Assembly (NCBI GenBank): GCA_033977485.1
Contig: CM066988.1
Location: 141,553,359-141,617,358, forward strand
Direction: 5' to 3'
DNA length: 64,000 bases
Source: Hydrangea macrophylla
Taxonomy: Eukaryota > Streptophyta > Magnoliopsida > Cornales > Hydrangeaceae
A program made the position numbers and the translations under genes. Every line of letters starts with the position of its first letter. The stretch's first letter is position 1. The notes below the pieces were generated by a model. The model was given only the letters and a program-made list of their open reading frames with translations. It had not been told where the DNA came from and did not search any database. Below, in pieces: positions 34,225-45,893 of this stretch.

Positions 34225-36723
34225 TGATACATCGCCTCTTCTCTGCCTTTTCCTGTCTCTCTCTTCCCACCTCCTTCCACTTCACTGCGGCGCCGGACAG
34301 TGAAGTGAGAACTGTATCTCAATTTGTTCGCCAAAGAACCGACTGACATCGTTGATCGTGATGAGATATCTGATTGAAGAAAACAAACTCAACGGTTCGC
34401 TTTCGGCTCTTGGATTTTGGGTAATTTCTTGGTCTTATATTTTCTATAATTTGTAAAATTAGGCTTCACAATTTGTGAAATTAGGGTCCTGGATGTGGGG
34501 AAATTTATTCTTCTTTAATTTGACTCATTTTTGGTTTATTAATGTCCTAAATTTGTTCTTCTTTCTCTGTGCCTTTCTCCTTGGCGCCAATCTTACTGCT
34601 TCGACATAGACGCACAAGCAAGAGTCGACAACAACAACAACAACAAATCTAGCAGTTCGCTTTGGGTTTTTTGATTTGATGATTCTGACTTTATGCCAAA
34701 TCAGGTTTGGCGTTAATTAGGTTTTATTATTCGTGCCAGGCTGGCTAATTGCCTATAAGGTGTTTGATTTGGGGTCTCAATGGAGATTTTCGTTTTATGC
34801 TCTGATATATTTAGTTTTGTATTTACATATCTTCTCCTTGTGAAGGATTCCAATGTATAGTGAAGCCAAATTGGCGTTCTTTATATATCTGTGGTACCCT
34901 AAAACAAAGGTATACAATCTTCTCTTGGTTGGAATCATATCTGCAGCTGATTACGTGTATTCATCTTGTTACATTACCTCTTTTCTTAAATTATCTCAGG
35001 GAACATCATATGTCTATGATTGATTCTTTAGACCATACGCTGCAAAGCATGAGACTGAAATTGATCGCAATTTAATGGAACTGAGGACCAGGGCTGGGGA
35101 TATGGCAATTTTGTATTGGCAAAGAGCTGCAAGCTATAGTCACACAAGATTTTTGAGATTTTGCAATATGTTGCTGCACAATCTACACCAAGAGCCCGCC
35201 GAGCCTGCCCTGCTCAGGTACTTTGAAAGATCAAGTATTTTCATTTTCTTTGTTTCTTTTGTACCCCTTACTCTTCTTATTCATTTTGTCCGAGTAAAAT
35301 ATGTCCAACCAGGGAAAACTGCCCGTCGTATTTGATTCTGTTATCGTCTGCTCTGTCACTTCTCATGTACCACGAGTCTTCTATCGGTGCTTAACCAAAT
35401 GAAAATTTTAATGACGCCACATTAGTTAGGATTTTCTTTTTGATGCATCAAAATTGAGGGCTTACTGCATTGATGACATTCAAACCCCGTAGAAGTTACC
35501 CTTTTCAAGGAAAGTTAGGTGATATCTTTTGCAGGATGAAAATAGTGATCATCAGTCCACATTTTTTGTGGAAATGAATTTTAGAGTGTTAGTTATCATA
35601 ATAACATCCTTTCTAGATTATAATTCGCTGAGTGCTGCAATATACTCACGGAACTGAACCTCAAAAGAAACTTTATAATACCCAATGCTATAACTAATTA
35701 AACTTTGGTTATATGTTCAGTACTTACACATGTTTATAAATTTTTTTTATTTGAATGAAATGTTTATATTTCTTTGTGCTAACTTCAACGAGTCTTCTAT
35801 TGGAGTGTTTTCGTTTTCCCTAACTTATGTATATTTTGTATATAAGGCTAACTTCAAAGACCAACATTCTATTACTTTTTTTTTTAATGACAGCATTCTG
35901 TTACTCTTAAATAGGTTGTTTTCATACTCCTATTTGCTTGCTTTAATGCAAACAACTCTATAATGAGCAGTAACAGATTCCAAACACCAACAAATACACA
36001 ATCCAAGTTATTATTTTACAATAATTTTATTGCTTTTCGTTCTCCTTAATTTAGTAAAATCCGCTTCTGTGATGTTGATTTTGTTTTCCCATTGAATTCA
36101 GCCTCTGCCGTTCTCTCTTGCTTTGAATCTTTTTCCTCCATTTCGTTCTCTTGTTTAAATTCTGAGATATTTGCTTTGTCCATTTGTTTTAGTTCTAATC
36201 AAGTTTCAATTTCAATCAGGTCTACTTAATTCTAACATCAAAGAAACAAATTTTACTTAATATTTAGAGATACTAAGTGAAATTAATAATATTAATTGTC
36301 CTCCACTCATAACAACTTATCATAATATCATTTCTACTATTTCTTCCAACAAAATTTGAATATTATTCTTGAAGTTGAAATAATATGATAACCTGGAAGG
36401 CTTACTTGTAGAGTTTAATAGTTTGATAAAGCCTAAAAAACTGGAGAATTAATAAACCATACGCTCATTATCAAAGATATTTTCTGTAAATAGTGTACCA
36501 ACTTTAAGTGAACGCTTTTTTTGAAATTAAAGGAGTACAAGATATTATTGTTTAAACATATATAGTATTTTGGATTTGTAATTCGGATTTAGATTTGAGA
36601 AGCATAACATTACCCAACTTTTTTTATTCCTCTAAAATTAGAGTTATATTTTACAACACAATTTATAAAATATTCCACGAACACACACACGGGCACGTGC
36701 AACGCACGTGCTTACTTCACTAG
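33995..36723 (+). mobile_element. Helitron 2 (2.7 kb) carrying an HVA22-like fragment
   Basis: 5' end TCTACTATCTTATAAG after A. 3' hairpin GCACGTGC-AAC-GCACGTGC (36693-36711), 12 bases, then CTAG followed by T. It has no Rep/helicase gene. It carries a CT/CA microsatellite leader (34160-34220) and two spliced exons of an HVA22-like gene with their intron and splice sites, so genomic DNA rather than mRNA was captured. Confidence 0.88.
34844..35217 (+). pseudogene. HVA22-like (TB2/DP1/HVA22 family) gene fragment
   Basis: Two exons of a reticulon-like ER membrane-shaping protein. Exon one (about 34844-34909) reads PMYSEAKLAFFIYLWYPKTK and ends at a GT donor. Exon two (35000-35217) follows CAG and reads on from GTSYVYD through AAKHETEIDRN and LRTRAGDMAILYWQRAASY to a GT donor at 35218. 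This is the conserved core of HVA22-like proteins. It is broken: TGA at 35021-35023, and a one-base loss in the T run near 35150 that shifts the frame. The N-terminal membrane part is absent. It lies inside Helitron 2, so it is a captured fragment. Confidence 0.9.
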
Positions 36724-37477
36724 TATATATATATATATATATACATGCATATGCCTATAATGGAGAGGCTGATGCCAGCAGCTTGTGCAAATTGTGGGCC
36801 CCTAATGTTGCAACAACCAAAATATCATCCGGGCCATCCGGCAATATGTTTGGATTCCACCCTGAACGGTTCAACGTGGGAAGGAGCGACAAAAGGAATG
36901 AAAGAAACTATTCGGCTTCTTCATTTGGATCTTCATCTCCACCGTCCAATCATCTTCATCAACGGGTGATGGGAGATCTGGCCCACCGAAACCCCCAAGC
37001 CCAATGGAAATCCGTAATTCAAAATGGAGAACAATACCTTCTATTATTAATTCATTCCCAATTTTATAAGAGTCATTTATTATAAAATCCTAAATAGCGT
37101 ATATTTGTTGCAATTGGTCCACACTTGAAAACAATTCAATCTATGGTCCACAACATAAAATCTGAACATTACTACCCCTGCCCCAATTTAGCATGCACCA
37201 TATAATCTCCCCATTTTTAAAATGTGATTAAATACCCAACTATTTCTATTTACGGCTAAAACAATACACATCCAAAATTCAAGGCCCAATTTTAGGGTTT
37301 TCCAAATTTGAAAAAATCTAAATCAATTCTTCTTCTACCTAGAGAAAATGGCAAGATAAATGGAAGAAGAATTTGAAACATTCCAGACTCTTCCAATGCC
37401 ATCAATAGAAAATTGAAGAAATCAAAGAAAACCACTCAAGACTCCTTCGCCGATGATAAAATGGGGAAGAATGATAA
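36724..37477. other. Intergenic sequence after Helitron 2
   Basis: TA microsatellite, then open but unrecognised sequence (36745-37085), then AT-rich DNA. 36988-37070 is repeated at 39046-39123. No gene supported. Confidence 0.5.
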
Positions 37478-37737
37478 GTGAGATACTTAACAAGAGAGTT
37501 GAAATCAAGTTTGGTATATGGAATCAGGCAAGAACAACAACCCATCAAAGCCATTGTGGTACTGGTTTTGGAGAACAGATCTTTTGACCACATGATTGGT
37601 TGGATGAAAAACTCCATTAACCCATCAATCAATGGAGTCATAGGAAAAGATTGCAACCCAGTTTCATCCAAGCACAATCAATCTGTTGATGATGCCGAGT
37701 TCGTGGATCCGGGTGATTCATTCGAAATCATTTTTTT
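37478..37737 (+). pseudogene. Non-specific phospholipase C (phosphoesterase family) N-terminal fragment
   Basis: From about residue 20 the frame reads QPIKAIVVLVLENRSFDHM then IGWMKNSINPSINGV, and ends with AEFVDPGDSFEI. The ENRSFDH block is the signature start of plant non-specific phospholipases C, which hydrolyse membrane phospholipids to diacylglycerol. Only about 65 of the usual 500 or so residues are present. After GDSFE the sequence runs into poly-T (37729 on) and unrelated DNA, with no catalytic domain. It could be a first exon captured by a transposon or a gene remnant. The first 20 residues match nothing I recognise. Confidence 0.82.
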
Positions 37738-39830
37738 TTTTGGGAAGAAAAATGTTTGGGAAAAAAAGTTGGATATTTGACACATTGTTCTTGAGTCAGT
37801 TGACAATCGTTTCTGCTATTGTTTAATTTTTATTTGCACCTTCAAATACACATAGATATTATCTTTTAATTTTTTTTAAGGATCAACAGAAATTTTTTAG
37901 AATTTATTTGACATATTATTGTGAAAAGCTGCAAATCTAGGATTTATGCCAAAATTCTGTAGATGGAGAACCCTTTATGTGTGTGAAATTTAACACTCAA
38001 GTTCATCCCCAATGATCACTCCATAAAATGGCGGTGATAAATTTAACACTGGTATCGATACACAGGTAGTCATATTTAACACGTCTCGTGATTCATTACA
38101 CGAGGCGTCATAGTATTTAATTTGACACTACTTTGAACATTTCACACAGTGTTATTTTCTACATTGCTACTCACCATTTGAAAATTACAGTCACACAGAG
38201 TTTAGGTGTTAAAACGTTGTGTATGCATAAGGTGGACTTACTTCTTGGTATACAATTTCACACTCATTGCAAATTAGTTGCAATGTGTTCATCCACATTT
38301 TCAAGGGGATTTAACACTCATGTTATTGCTCCAAAAGTTGTGATGTGAAATAGTTCAAAGGTTGTGGTTCGAAGGTTGTGGTTCAAAAAGTTATAGTGTA
38401 AACTTTAACACTCATGTTCTTCGTTCACATGATGTGGTGCGAAATTATATACTATGTAAAGAAAAATTGATATCAATGAAATGTTGCAGTTAGTGTAAAA
38501 TGAATGTGCAAATTAATTTGTGATAAGAGATAATGTTCCATTTGTTGAATAACTCGAATATGACTGTGAAATTTAACAATTCTAGTGTGAAATTTAACAC
38601 TAATTTTTTAATAATTTTTTTTTTTTGGTGATGGTGATGAATGACTGTTAGATCACCCAAGAATGGTGAAAATGCAAAATTTACAAAATCTGTGTAATAT
38701 TAAACAGAATCTAACGTATAAAGCCCTACAATACTTCCCAAGATATCACCAATATAATTTGGGATTTGATGAGATTTGGTCAGATTTGGTAACTAATTCA
38801 AACTTTAAATCTGTTTTGTAATATATGTATATATATATACAATTCTATATATATATATATATATAGGTTGGGGGTACAAAAGTCATATAGTAAATCTATA
38901 ATAGGATATTTTGGACTAATCTTTAACAATTCTACCAATTATAGGGTCTATCATTAGGAAATACCAATTTGTGGGTCTATTACAACAAACATTAGTAGAA
39001 TGAGACTTTTCACCAAATTTTTCATTTTATAATTTATTTATGAGACACCCCAAGCCCAATGGAAATCCGTAATTCAAAATGGAGAACAATATCTTCTATT
39101 ATTAATTCATCCCCAATTTTATAATTTATTTATGAAAAATGATGGGTCCTGCTTGTTCACTCAATGATATATTTGGGTTTGCAATTTTTTTTTCTTTCAT
39201 TCAACTGTGCCAAGCTCAAAATTCCAGACAAGCCTGCAGCCACCTCACAACTTTACAAATGTGATTATGTGACTAGAAGTTTTTCACCATGGATATCACA
39301 GAATTTGTATGGCTGGGGTGTCAACTCTCCACACATCTTGAGCGTCGGTTTGAATCCCCATTCCGATAATAAAAAATAATAAAAAAAAAGGGATTTTAAA
39401 GCAAAAGTCCTAAAAATAGACTTTTTGCATTATAGGTTTAACCCATTTTTTATTTTATTTCTAGTAAAAAGTCTCTCAATAAAAATTTTATTTAATCAAA
39501 TTTCACTAATCAATGACTTTTGACTCAACTTAAAAAACGAGATGACTTTTAAACTAACACAATGCAGGACTTTTTACTTAGATTTCTATAGAAGGAAACA
39601 TATAAAGTTTGTTTGAAAGAAATACGAGTATGTTAAGTTCTATAAGAAAATTATCACGGTTCAAATTAATAAATGAGATGAAAAAGGGGGAAACTGGCAA
39701 GCAAAGAAGTATCAGCCACTTAGGGCGACTAAGCTCACTTCGAGCACCTATTTCATCCAACCCCGTAACTTAATGAAGTGGACTTGACGGACCACACTGG
39801 AAAATATATATATATATATATATATATATA
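37738..39830. other. Intergenic sequence with TTTAACAC motif cluster
   Basis: No gene. At 37985-38600 the octamer TTTAACAC or a close form recurs about nine times on both strands. A TA microsatellite lies at 38826-38866. 39046-39123 repeats 36988-37070. An open stretch at 39164-39379 matches nothing I recognise. Confidence 0.5.
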
Positions 39831-39989
39831 CTAGTGAGGGTGTACGTGCAAGGTACGTGTCCGTTGGATAGTTGTATTTCTAGATATATGGTGTATTAAT
39901 CTTGACATTAAAGGTAATAAGATGTAAAAACAGTTAAATAAGAAATTATAAATGTGTTTGCACCTAAAAAATACATTTTTTAAATTAAA

Positions 39990-41337
39990 TGTTGGTAGAG
40001 GCCGATTGGGATGTTATAATCGGACTCATGAGACCGATGACAAAATTAATGGCAAAGTGGTTATTTTAAAAGTTGATCGGGCTTATTACAGTTGGGCTAG
40101 CACCTTTGCTCACTCGGACTCACCATGAGATCGGACTAACCATTGTTATATCGGGCTGATCATCATTTGATCGGGCATGACTGTAATCAGGCTGATCGCC
40201 ATCTCATCGGGCTGATTATCATTTTAATCGGACTTACCAAATTTAAGGCCGGCCTAGGCCTTGTTTGGCAGTTCGATGTAATCGGACTTCTAACGTGTTT
40301 ACTCTATCGGGCTTCCAATGTGTATGATCGGGCTTGGTTTCATTCTATCGGGCTTGTACCAAATTTGGGCATCAACATGACATTCAATTATCTTTTGGAA
40401 AGTGCTAAAGAGGGCCCACCAATGACATCAGCCTTCAAGCCAAATTGGCCATTTCATCTAAACATTTGTTTGTCTCGGGCTAACCCCAATTTGGCGTGCA
40501 ATCAGTTATGGAATGATACTGATTCAATCACTTTTGGGAAGTGTATCACACTACAAACTCTCAATGTGATAATATTATCACTTAAGGAAAGATAATATTT
40601 CAATATATTATCTGATTTGGGAAGTAAATATTATCAGCTTTATGGGAAAATATTATCAGATTTGAGAAGATAATATTTTGATATTATCTTTTATTTGGCA
40701 AGATATTATCACATTTATGGGAGCTATCTTTTACTTGGTGGCCAAGCAAGCCGAATCTATACCATATTCGGACCAGATACAAGATATATACGCACATATA
40801 TATATACATATTTGAAGATATGGCAACTTATAGCAGTTTATGGAAATAAATTGGTATTTTTTACCAGATTATTGTTGATCAGATATTTCCTACCTTATCT
40901 AGGAGACCTCCATAGCCGCTATAAATTAACAGGCATGCCAAGCTATCAACTCACTCCGCGTCACTTCGACAAAAGCATCCCAATGCATTCTAAATATATA
41001 GCACTCCTAGCATTCTTTTTCTTTTTTCTAGGCTTTCTTAGCATTTAAATTACATTCTTGTAATTTTCTCTTCCCTATTTCAATTAAATAAAAATGCTAT
41101 TTTTATTTAATTTCTCTTGCTTGTGTTCATCACTTGCTAGACTTGTGCGCTTCAGTACTGTCTAGGGACTTTAGGCCAAGGGTACTTTCCTACTTGGCCA
41201 TCACAATCGTTTTGATAGAAGTCAGATTTTCAAACCTTGTGTATCACTCACACAAGTGCTTTTAGGAAAATTTGTGTTATTAGTTTGGGTCTACCTTACA
41301 AGGCTCTGGCACGCCCGAACCAAAATTACAGCAAACA
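39990..41337 (+). repeat. Probable solo LTR inside Helitron 3
   Basis: Starts near TGTTGGTAG and ends near CAGCAAACA. AAATG occurs at 39987-39991 and 41338-41342, giving a possible TSD, although the start would then be TT instead of TG. It contains a TATA-like CTATAAATTAA (40919-40929), AATAAA-type polyadenylation signals near 41085, and about a dozen ATCGGGCT/ATCGGACT motifs (40015-40360). Orientation and edges are inferred. Confidence 0.5.
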
Positions 41338-41524
41338 AAATGTAACTATTTAATTTAAAAGTCTTCTGACGGAAAAAGTTGATAATTATGACTATCATAT
41401 ACATGAGTAGTAAAGGTAACTAATAAAGCGCCACTAAAAATATATGACACAAGTAGGGTATTTCCTCTAAAAAATGGCATGAATGTGTTTGTAGGCCTTA
41501 ATTGATATTCGAATACAATCTATA

Positions 41525-42105
41525 AATCTTGAATTTGAGGGAAGAAGTTGACCAAAATGTAAATATTAGTGATCAATTCATAATAGGTACTAAAATAACC
41601 ACTTTATTTGACATTTTAGATATACCAAACTGAATTTTTAGAGAAGAAGTTGACCAAAATGTGAAATTAGTGACCAATTCCTAAATAGCCCCTAAAATAG
41701 CCACTTTTTAAATTTTTTTTAAAGTGAATAATAAATATCCCAAAACTTGTTGACCTAAATGCAATTACGCATATTACAATATATGAATCCTAAATTTGAG
41801 AGAAGAAGTTGAGCAAATTAGAAATATTAGTGACCAATTCCTAAATAACCACTAAAATAGCCACTTTTTTGACTTTTTATAAAGTGAATAATAAATATCC
41901 CAAAAATTATTGATCCAAATGTAATTAGACACAAATTGTTGATTGAAATCTCATTTGAGAGAAGAAGTTGACCAAATTGTAAATATTAGTGACCAATTTC
42001 TAAATAGCCACTTTTGTTGACTTTTTTTGAAGTCAATAATAAATCTCCCAAAAATTATTGACCCAAATGTAATTAGACACAAGATTGTTGATTAAAACCT
42101 CATTA
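41525..42105. repeat. Four degenerate tandem units in Helitron 3
   Basis: Units start near 41530, 41637, 41800 and 41958. Each has GAGAAGAAGTTGACCAAA, TATTAGTGACCAATTC and AAATAGCCACTTTT, and later units also AATAATAAATATCCCAAAA. Period about 110-165 bases. Confidence 0.85.
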
Positions 42106-42323
42106 TTATATTAAATAAAATTTCAAAAGCTGACTTGAATGTAATTATTTGTCCAAAATGACAGATATACCCTCACACAAATCAATATATCCTTACAATG
42201 TATAGATAGATATATGAGTAATTATGATATAGTGAAGGGCAAAAGAGGAAGTTCATATTTTTTGACGTGCTTACTAAATGTGGCTGTCTTCTTATTATAT
42301 AGAGTAGATATAACAGTGATGAC

Positions 42324-42479
42324 TAGGGCTGTTAAGGGAAAAAAAAAAACCGACCCCAAAATCAATCGACCGAACCGAGCAAACCGAAATCATTCGATCG
42401 GTTTTCAAAAATACATTCACAGAAAGAAACCGAACCAACCGACTGAAAGTGAATAAAAAAAACCGACCAAATACCCCTA
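42324..42479. mobile_element. hAT-type MITE (156 bp)
   Basis: Termini TAGGGCTGTTAAGG and, inverted, TAGGGGTATTTGG. Perfect 8-bp TSD GTGATGAC (42316-42323, 42480-42487). Subterminal AACCGACC repeats. Confidence 0.9.
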
Positions 42480-42710
42480 GTGATGACTGGGAAACCTGTA
42501 TTGGGAAGGAGGTTCACCAGGAAACAAGTGAAAAATAACAACTACTAAATTCAAAAGACCCCATGATGGTCAGCGGACTCACTAAATTTTGATTAATGCC
42601 ATATCATTTAAAATTAAAATTTAAAATTTTAATTTGAGAAGCATAATATTACGCAATTCGAAAATCAAAGAAGTGTAAAAGGCGAGGAAAGTAAAGTGTA
42701 CTATTTATTA

Positions 42711-42981
42711 CTCCCTCTGTCCCATATTTAGAGTCTCTTTTGGGAATTCCAACTTATTAAGAGGACAACCTTGATTTGGTGAGATTTTTATCTTTTCAAT
42801 ACTACCCTTTTTTAAATTCAAAATTATAGTGTCACATAAAAAAAAAAAGAGGGAAGAGTTGGATATAATAAAGGACAAATTTGGAAAGTGTGTATTAAAG
42901 TAATTTGACTTTTCAAAGATGACTCTTAAAATGGGACATCAAAAAATGGTATCAAAGACTCTTAATATGGGATAGAGGGAG
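42711..42981. mobile_element. Stowaway (Tc1/mariner) MITE, 271 bp
   Basis: Inverted termini CTCCCTCTGTCCCATATTTA and CTCCCTCTATCCCATATTAA flanked by TA (42709-42710, 42982-42983), the classic Stowaway form. Confidence 0.93.
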
Positions 42982-43056
42982 TATGTCATTAGCATAATTG
43001 AAAACAAGACGATGAGGTAAGGAAGATAAAATATTACATTAAATATGTAATCATAT

Positions 43057-44109
43057 TAGGGGTGTACATCGGTCGGTTTCGGTCGGGATTGGAGTACTTT
43101 GTCAACCAAACCGAAGTCATCGGGGTAGCAGAATCAAACACCGAAACTGACCAAATCAGTTTCGGTTTCAGTCGGTTTCGGTTTTGTCGGTTTCGGTCGG
43201 GGTGGTCGGGGTGATTCGGGGATGGCTTAACAGAATCTCAAATTACACCAAGAAAAAAAAAAATCAGAATCTCAATAAAAAAATTCCATTTTGGGACTAA
43301 AATCCTAAGGAAATTAAGCCATATTCACAGACCCAAAAGTCAAAAGCATCCAAAAATCAAGAACCAAAACCCATTTTATTCATCCAAAAAATTCAAAACC
43401 TAACAGCAAAAACATATTCAACATACATATTCAACAAATCTGAGAGAAAGAGAGAGAGAGAGAGAGAGGCTTACCTTTCTAACTCCCAAGGGCTCGATTC
43501 TGTGACGGTGAGGCCGTGACGACATTGAGTCGCTGACGGTGGTTGACGGCGCTGACGGAGTGGTCGTGAAGGATAGGGAGAAGAGGCGAGGCCGCTAGGG
43601 GCATGAGCATCGCGGCGGTGACAAGCCTGAGCATGGTGACGGCGACGATTTTGTTTCCTTTCCTTCTACTTGGAGAGATCTGGAGGTCGAGACTAAGATA
43701 GAGAGACCGAGAGGTGAAGACGATGGTGGGTGAAGGTGGAGGCAGTGGTGGGTGGGTGAGGGTGGAGGCGATGGTAGCTAATGGTGGAGGCGGCAGAAAC
43801 GTTAGTGTTTCAAACCCTAAATCGCATAGAGAGATAAGGGAGAGGAGAGAGAAACTGAGAGAATAGAGAGAGAACCTGATATCATGATATGTGAAATTAA
43901 TAATTTAAGTATTTATAGTCTAGAAGCTTCGGTCGGTTTCGGTCGGGGTCGGTCCCTTACAAGCACAAACCGTGCGCCGACCGAAGTTTCGGTTTTCTCA
44001 ATAGCTACCACCGATCACCGACCAACACACCAAATCACTGAGAATTTCGGTTCGGTTTGGTCGGTTCCGGTCGGGCCGTTCGGTTCGGGCGGTTTTTTGA
44101 ACACCCCTA
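43057..44109. mobile_element. Non-autonomous hAT element (1053 bp)
   Basis: Termini TAGGGGTGTACATC and, inverted, TAGGGGTGTTCAAA. Perfect 8-bp TSD AATCATAT (43049-43056, 44110-44117). Dense subterminal GGTCGGTTTCGGT repeats at both ends, as expected for transposase binding. The middle (43440-43870) is GC-rich with a GA run and looks like a captured gene leader in antisense. I cannot name the gene, and there is no transposase. Confidence 0.93.
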
Positions 44110-44117
44110 AATCATAT

Positions 44118-44894
44118 AAGGATATAATAATATTTTAATTTTTTAGTATTTATTATTCTTTTTAGAATAACTAAAAAACTTGTTTCTTTTCATAGAAAGG
44201 CACTTGGCAATAGATCTATCAATGGATCGAATCTTGGTCCGGATTCAGCACTTTTTGATAGATTTGATTTTTTTTCTTTTAAAGATCCAGATCCATAACC
44301 ATATCCAGATTCGTTTAGAACGTTAGGTTGACGAATCAGATATGGTATCTGATCCGCCTAAGATCCGGATCCGAATAAGAATAAACTATGCACAAAAAAT
44401 ATATATACAATACACTAGATAAGATTACTATTATATGTAAAATTGAACAACATATATAGTATACACTAGATTATAAATATTTACTTTTAGTAGTATATTA
44501 TTTTGATTTAAAAATATGATTTTTCTACACAATCAAGTGTATTGATGGGCTAAACGTTGATTAATTGATTTTTGTGTATGCATAGAGAAAAATAATAAAA
44601 AACAATAGTTTCTATGGTAATACTAGAATACATACAAGCAGCTAAGTTGCCGTTTTAGATCCGACAAACGGATCCAAATATCTAAATCCGATCAAATCTG
44701 GCTATGAATTAAATAAGAAAGATCTGACAGATAAATGGACCGAATCTGGATAGTAGAGTTGTTAACGAATCTGGATCTAATTTAGTTCATATGTCGAATT
44801 GGTTGATACATTGTTGTCCAAACTCAACCATGTGATGAGATTGACAAAAAAAAAAAAAAACCGAAGAAGAAGAGGGAGAACTCTACACTCTACA
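44118..44894. other. Decayed hAT-like sequence
   Basis: No gene. Repeated GATCCGGATC/GATCCAGATCC motifs near 44225-44370 and 44655-44780 suggest the two subterminal ends of an eroded hAT element. No TSD is readable. Confidence 0.4.
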
Positions 44895-45068
44895 GTACGT
44901 CCTAATGGTTTGGACGTTCTTACGTTTTAATAGTTTTGGGTACAAACAATTGTTTTCATTCAAAACAACCCAAAATAAATATTTCTTAACAAAAACAAAT
45001 AAATTTTTATTTTTTTTATATCAAAATAAAGGAACATGGTTACGTCCAAACCATTTGGACGTACAAAG
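44895..45068. mobile_element. Small MITE with GTACGTCC termini
   Basis: Termini GTACGTCCTAATGGTTTGG and, inverted, GTACGTCCAAATGGTTTGG. About 174 bp, AT-rich middle. TSD not clear, superfamily unassigned. Confidence 0.7.
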
Positions 45069-45465
45069 AGTTTTTCACAAAAATGACATTGACCTGGTGC
45101 TGAGTCCAAATCAGTTGACTTTATAATTGCTTAATGAACTAGTTTAGTGGAGTTTTCAAGTGATCATGGAATTTTAAGAGTTAAAGTAAAATAGTTTGAT
45201 TTGCAATTTTATTGCAAAAAAAAAAAAAGTGAGTCAATACAATTGGCCAAAAACTATGACTTCGTCGCTGACATTAGTCTGAAATGGTTTTGCAATCAAA
45301 TCACATAAGCATAGTTTGTGCCAAATGGACCCTATGTCCAAACATTCTTGGGCTTTTGTTGAAAAAGGTTTAATTTTCGATCTGTATTTAGTTAGTATTT
45401 AAATTTAGACAAATAATGAGCAGCGAACTAGCCTAGTTGCACAAATGGTGCTCCAATTCACGCTC
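45069..45465. other. Intergenic, nothing recognised
   Basis: AT-rich, no ORF, no repeat that I can define. Confidence 0.5.
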
Positions 45466-45790
45466 TGTCACGTTCAGGCATTGCGATAATTAAGGGAAGT
45501 AAGCTTTCTATCGGACCCGTAGGTTCGTAATAAGTTACAGATCGCATGACTGTCAAGATACTCGTGAGATTTAAAATACCAGAGTAATAATAACAGGGGA
45601 AATGATTCTAAGTTCAACGGAAGCAATATCAAAGTCTTACAATCTCTATTATACATACTTATATTACAATCATCTAAAATAAAATAAACGGAAGTCTAGA
45701 GATCAAACTGCCGAAAACAACAACATAACAAAAGACAGATAACAAAATTCCCTGACGGGAATAGAACAACTTTAGCGTTTAGAGGCATAC
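45466..45790 (-). repeat. Truncated chromovirus-type LTR end
   Basis: Starts TGTCACG and carries GGACCCGTAGGTTCG, which matches the CGACCTACGGGTCC block near the LTR ends of E1 and E3 in reverse. Only about 0.3 kb remains; the right edge is approximate. Confidence 0.55.
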
Positions 45791-45893
45791 TTGGCAATAG
45801 ATGGTCCGGTCGCATGGCATCTCATGAAAATATTACTTCACTGTTTCCAAGCAAGTTTTAAGTGTTGTTCTGGTCCATAACAACAATTCTAGA

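Larger units (their letters stand above)
39831..42308 (-). mobile_element. Helitron 3 (2.5 kb, minus strand)
   Basis: On the minus strand: 5' end TCTACTCTATATAATAAG preceded by A (edge 42308), and a 3' imperfect hairpin ACACGTACCTTGCACGTACA followed by CCCTCACTAG and T (edge 39831). No Rep/helicase. It contains tandem repeats (41525-42105) and a probable solo LTR (39990-41337). Confidence 0.83.

Noticed and set aside
36708..37085. 125-codon ORF after Helitron 2
   Set aside because: No recognisable domain; overlaps another open frame of 74 codons and partly consists of a duplicated 80-base segment. Left as unassigned sequence.
39164..39379. 71-codon ORF with a CAKLKIPDKPAA segment
   Set aside because: Looks protein-like but matches no family I know, and no exon signals are clear.
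40143..40595. 150-codon ORF in Helitron 3
   Set aside because: First half is the ATCGGGCT repeat translated; no motif in the rest.
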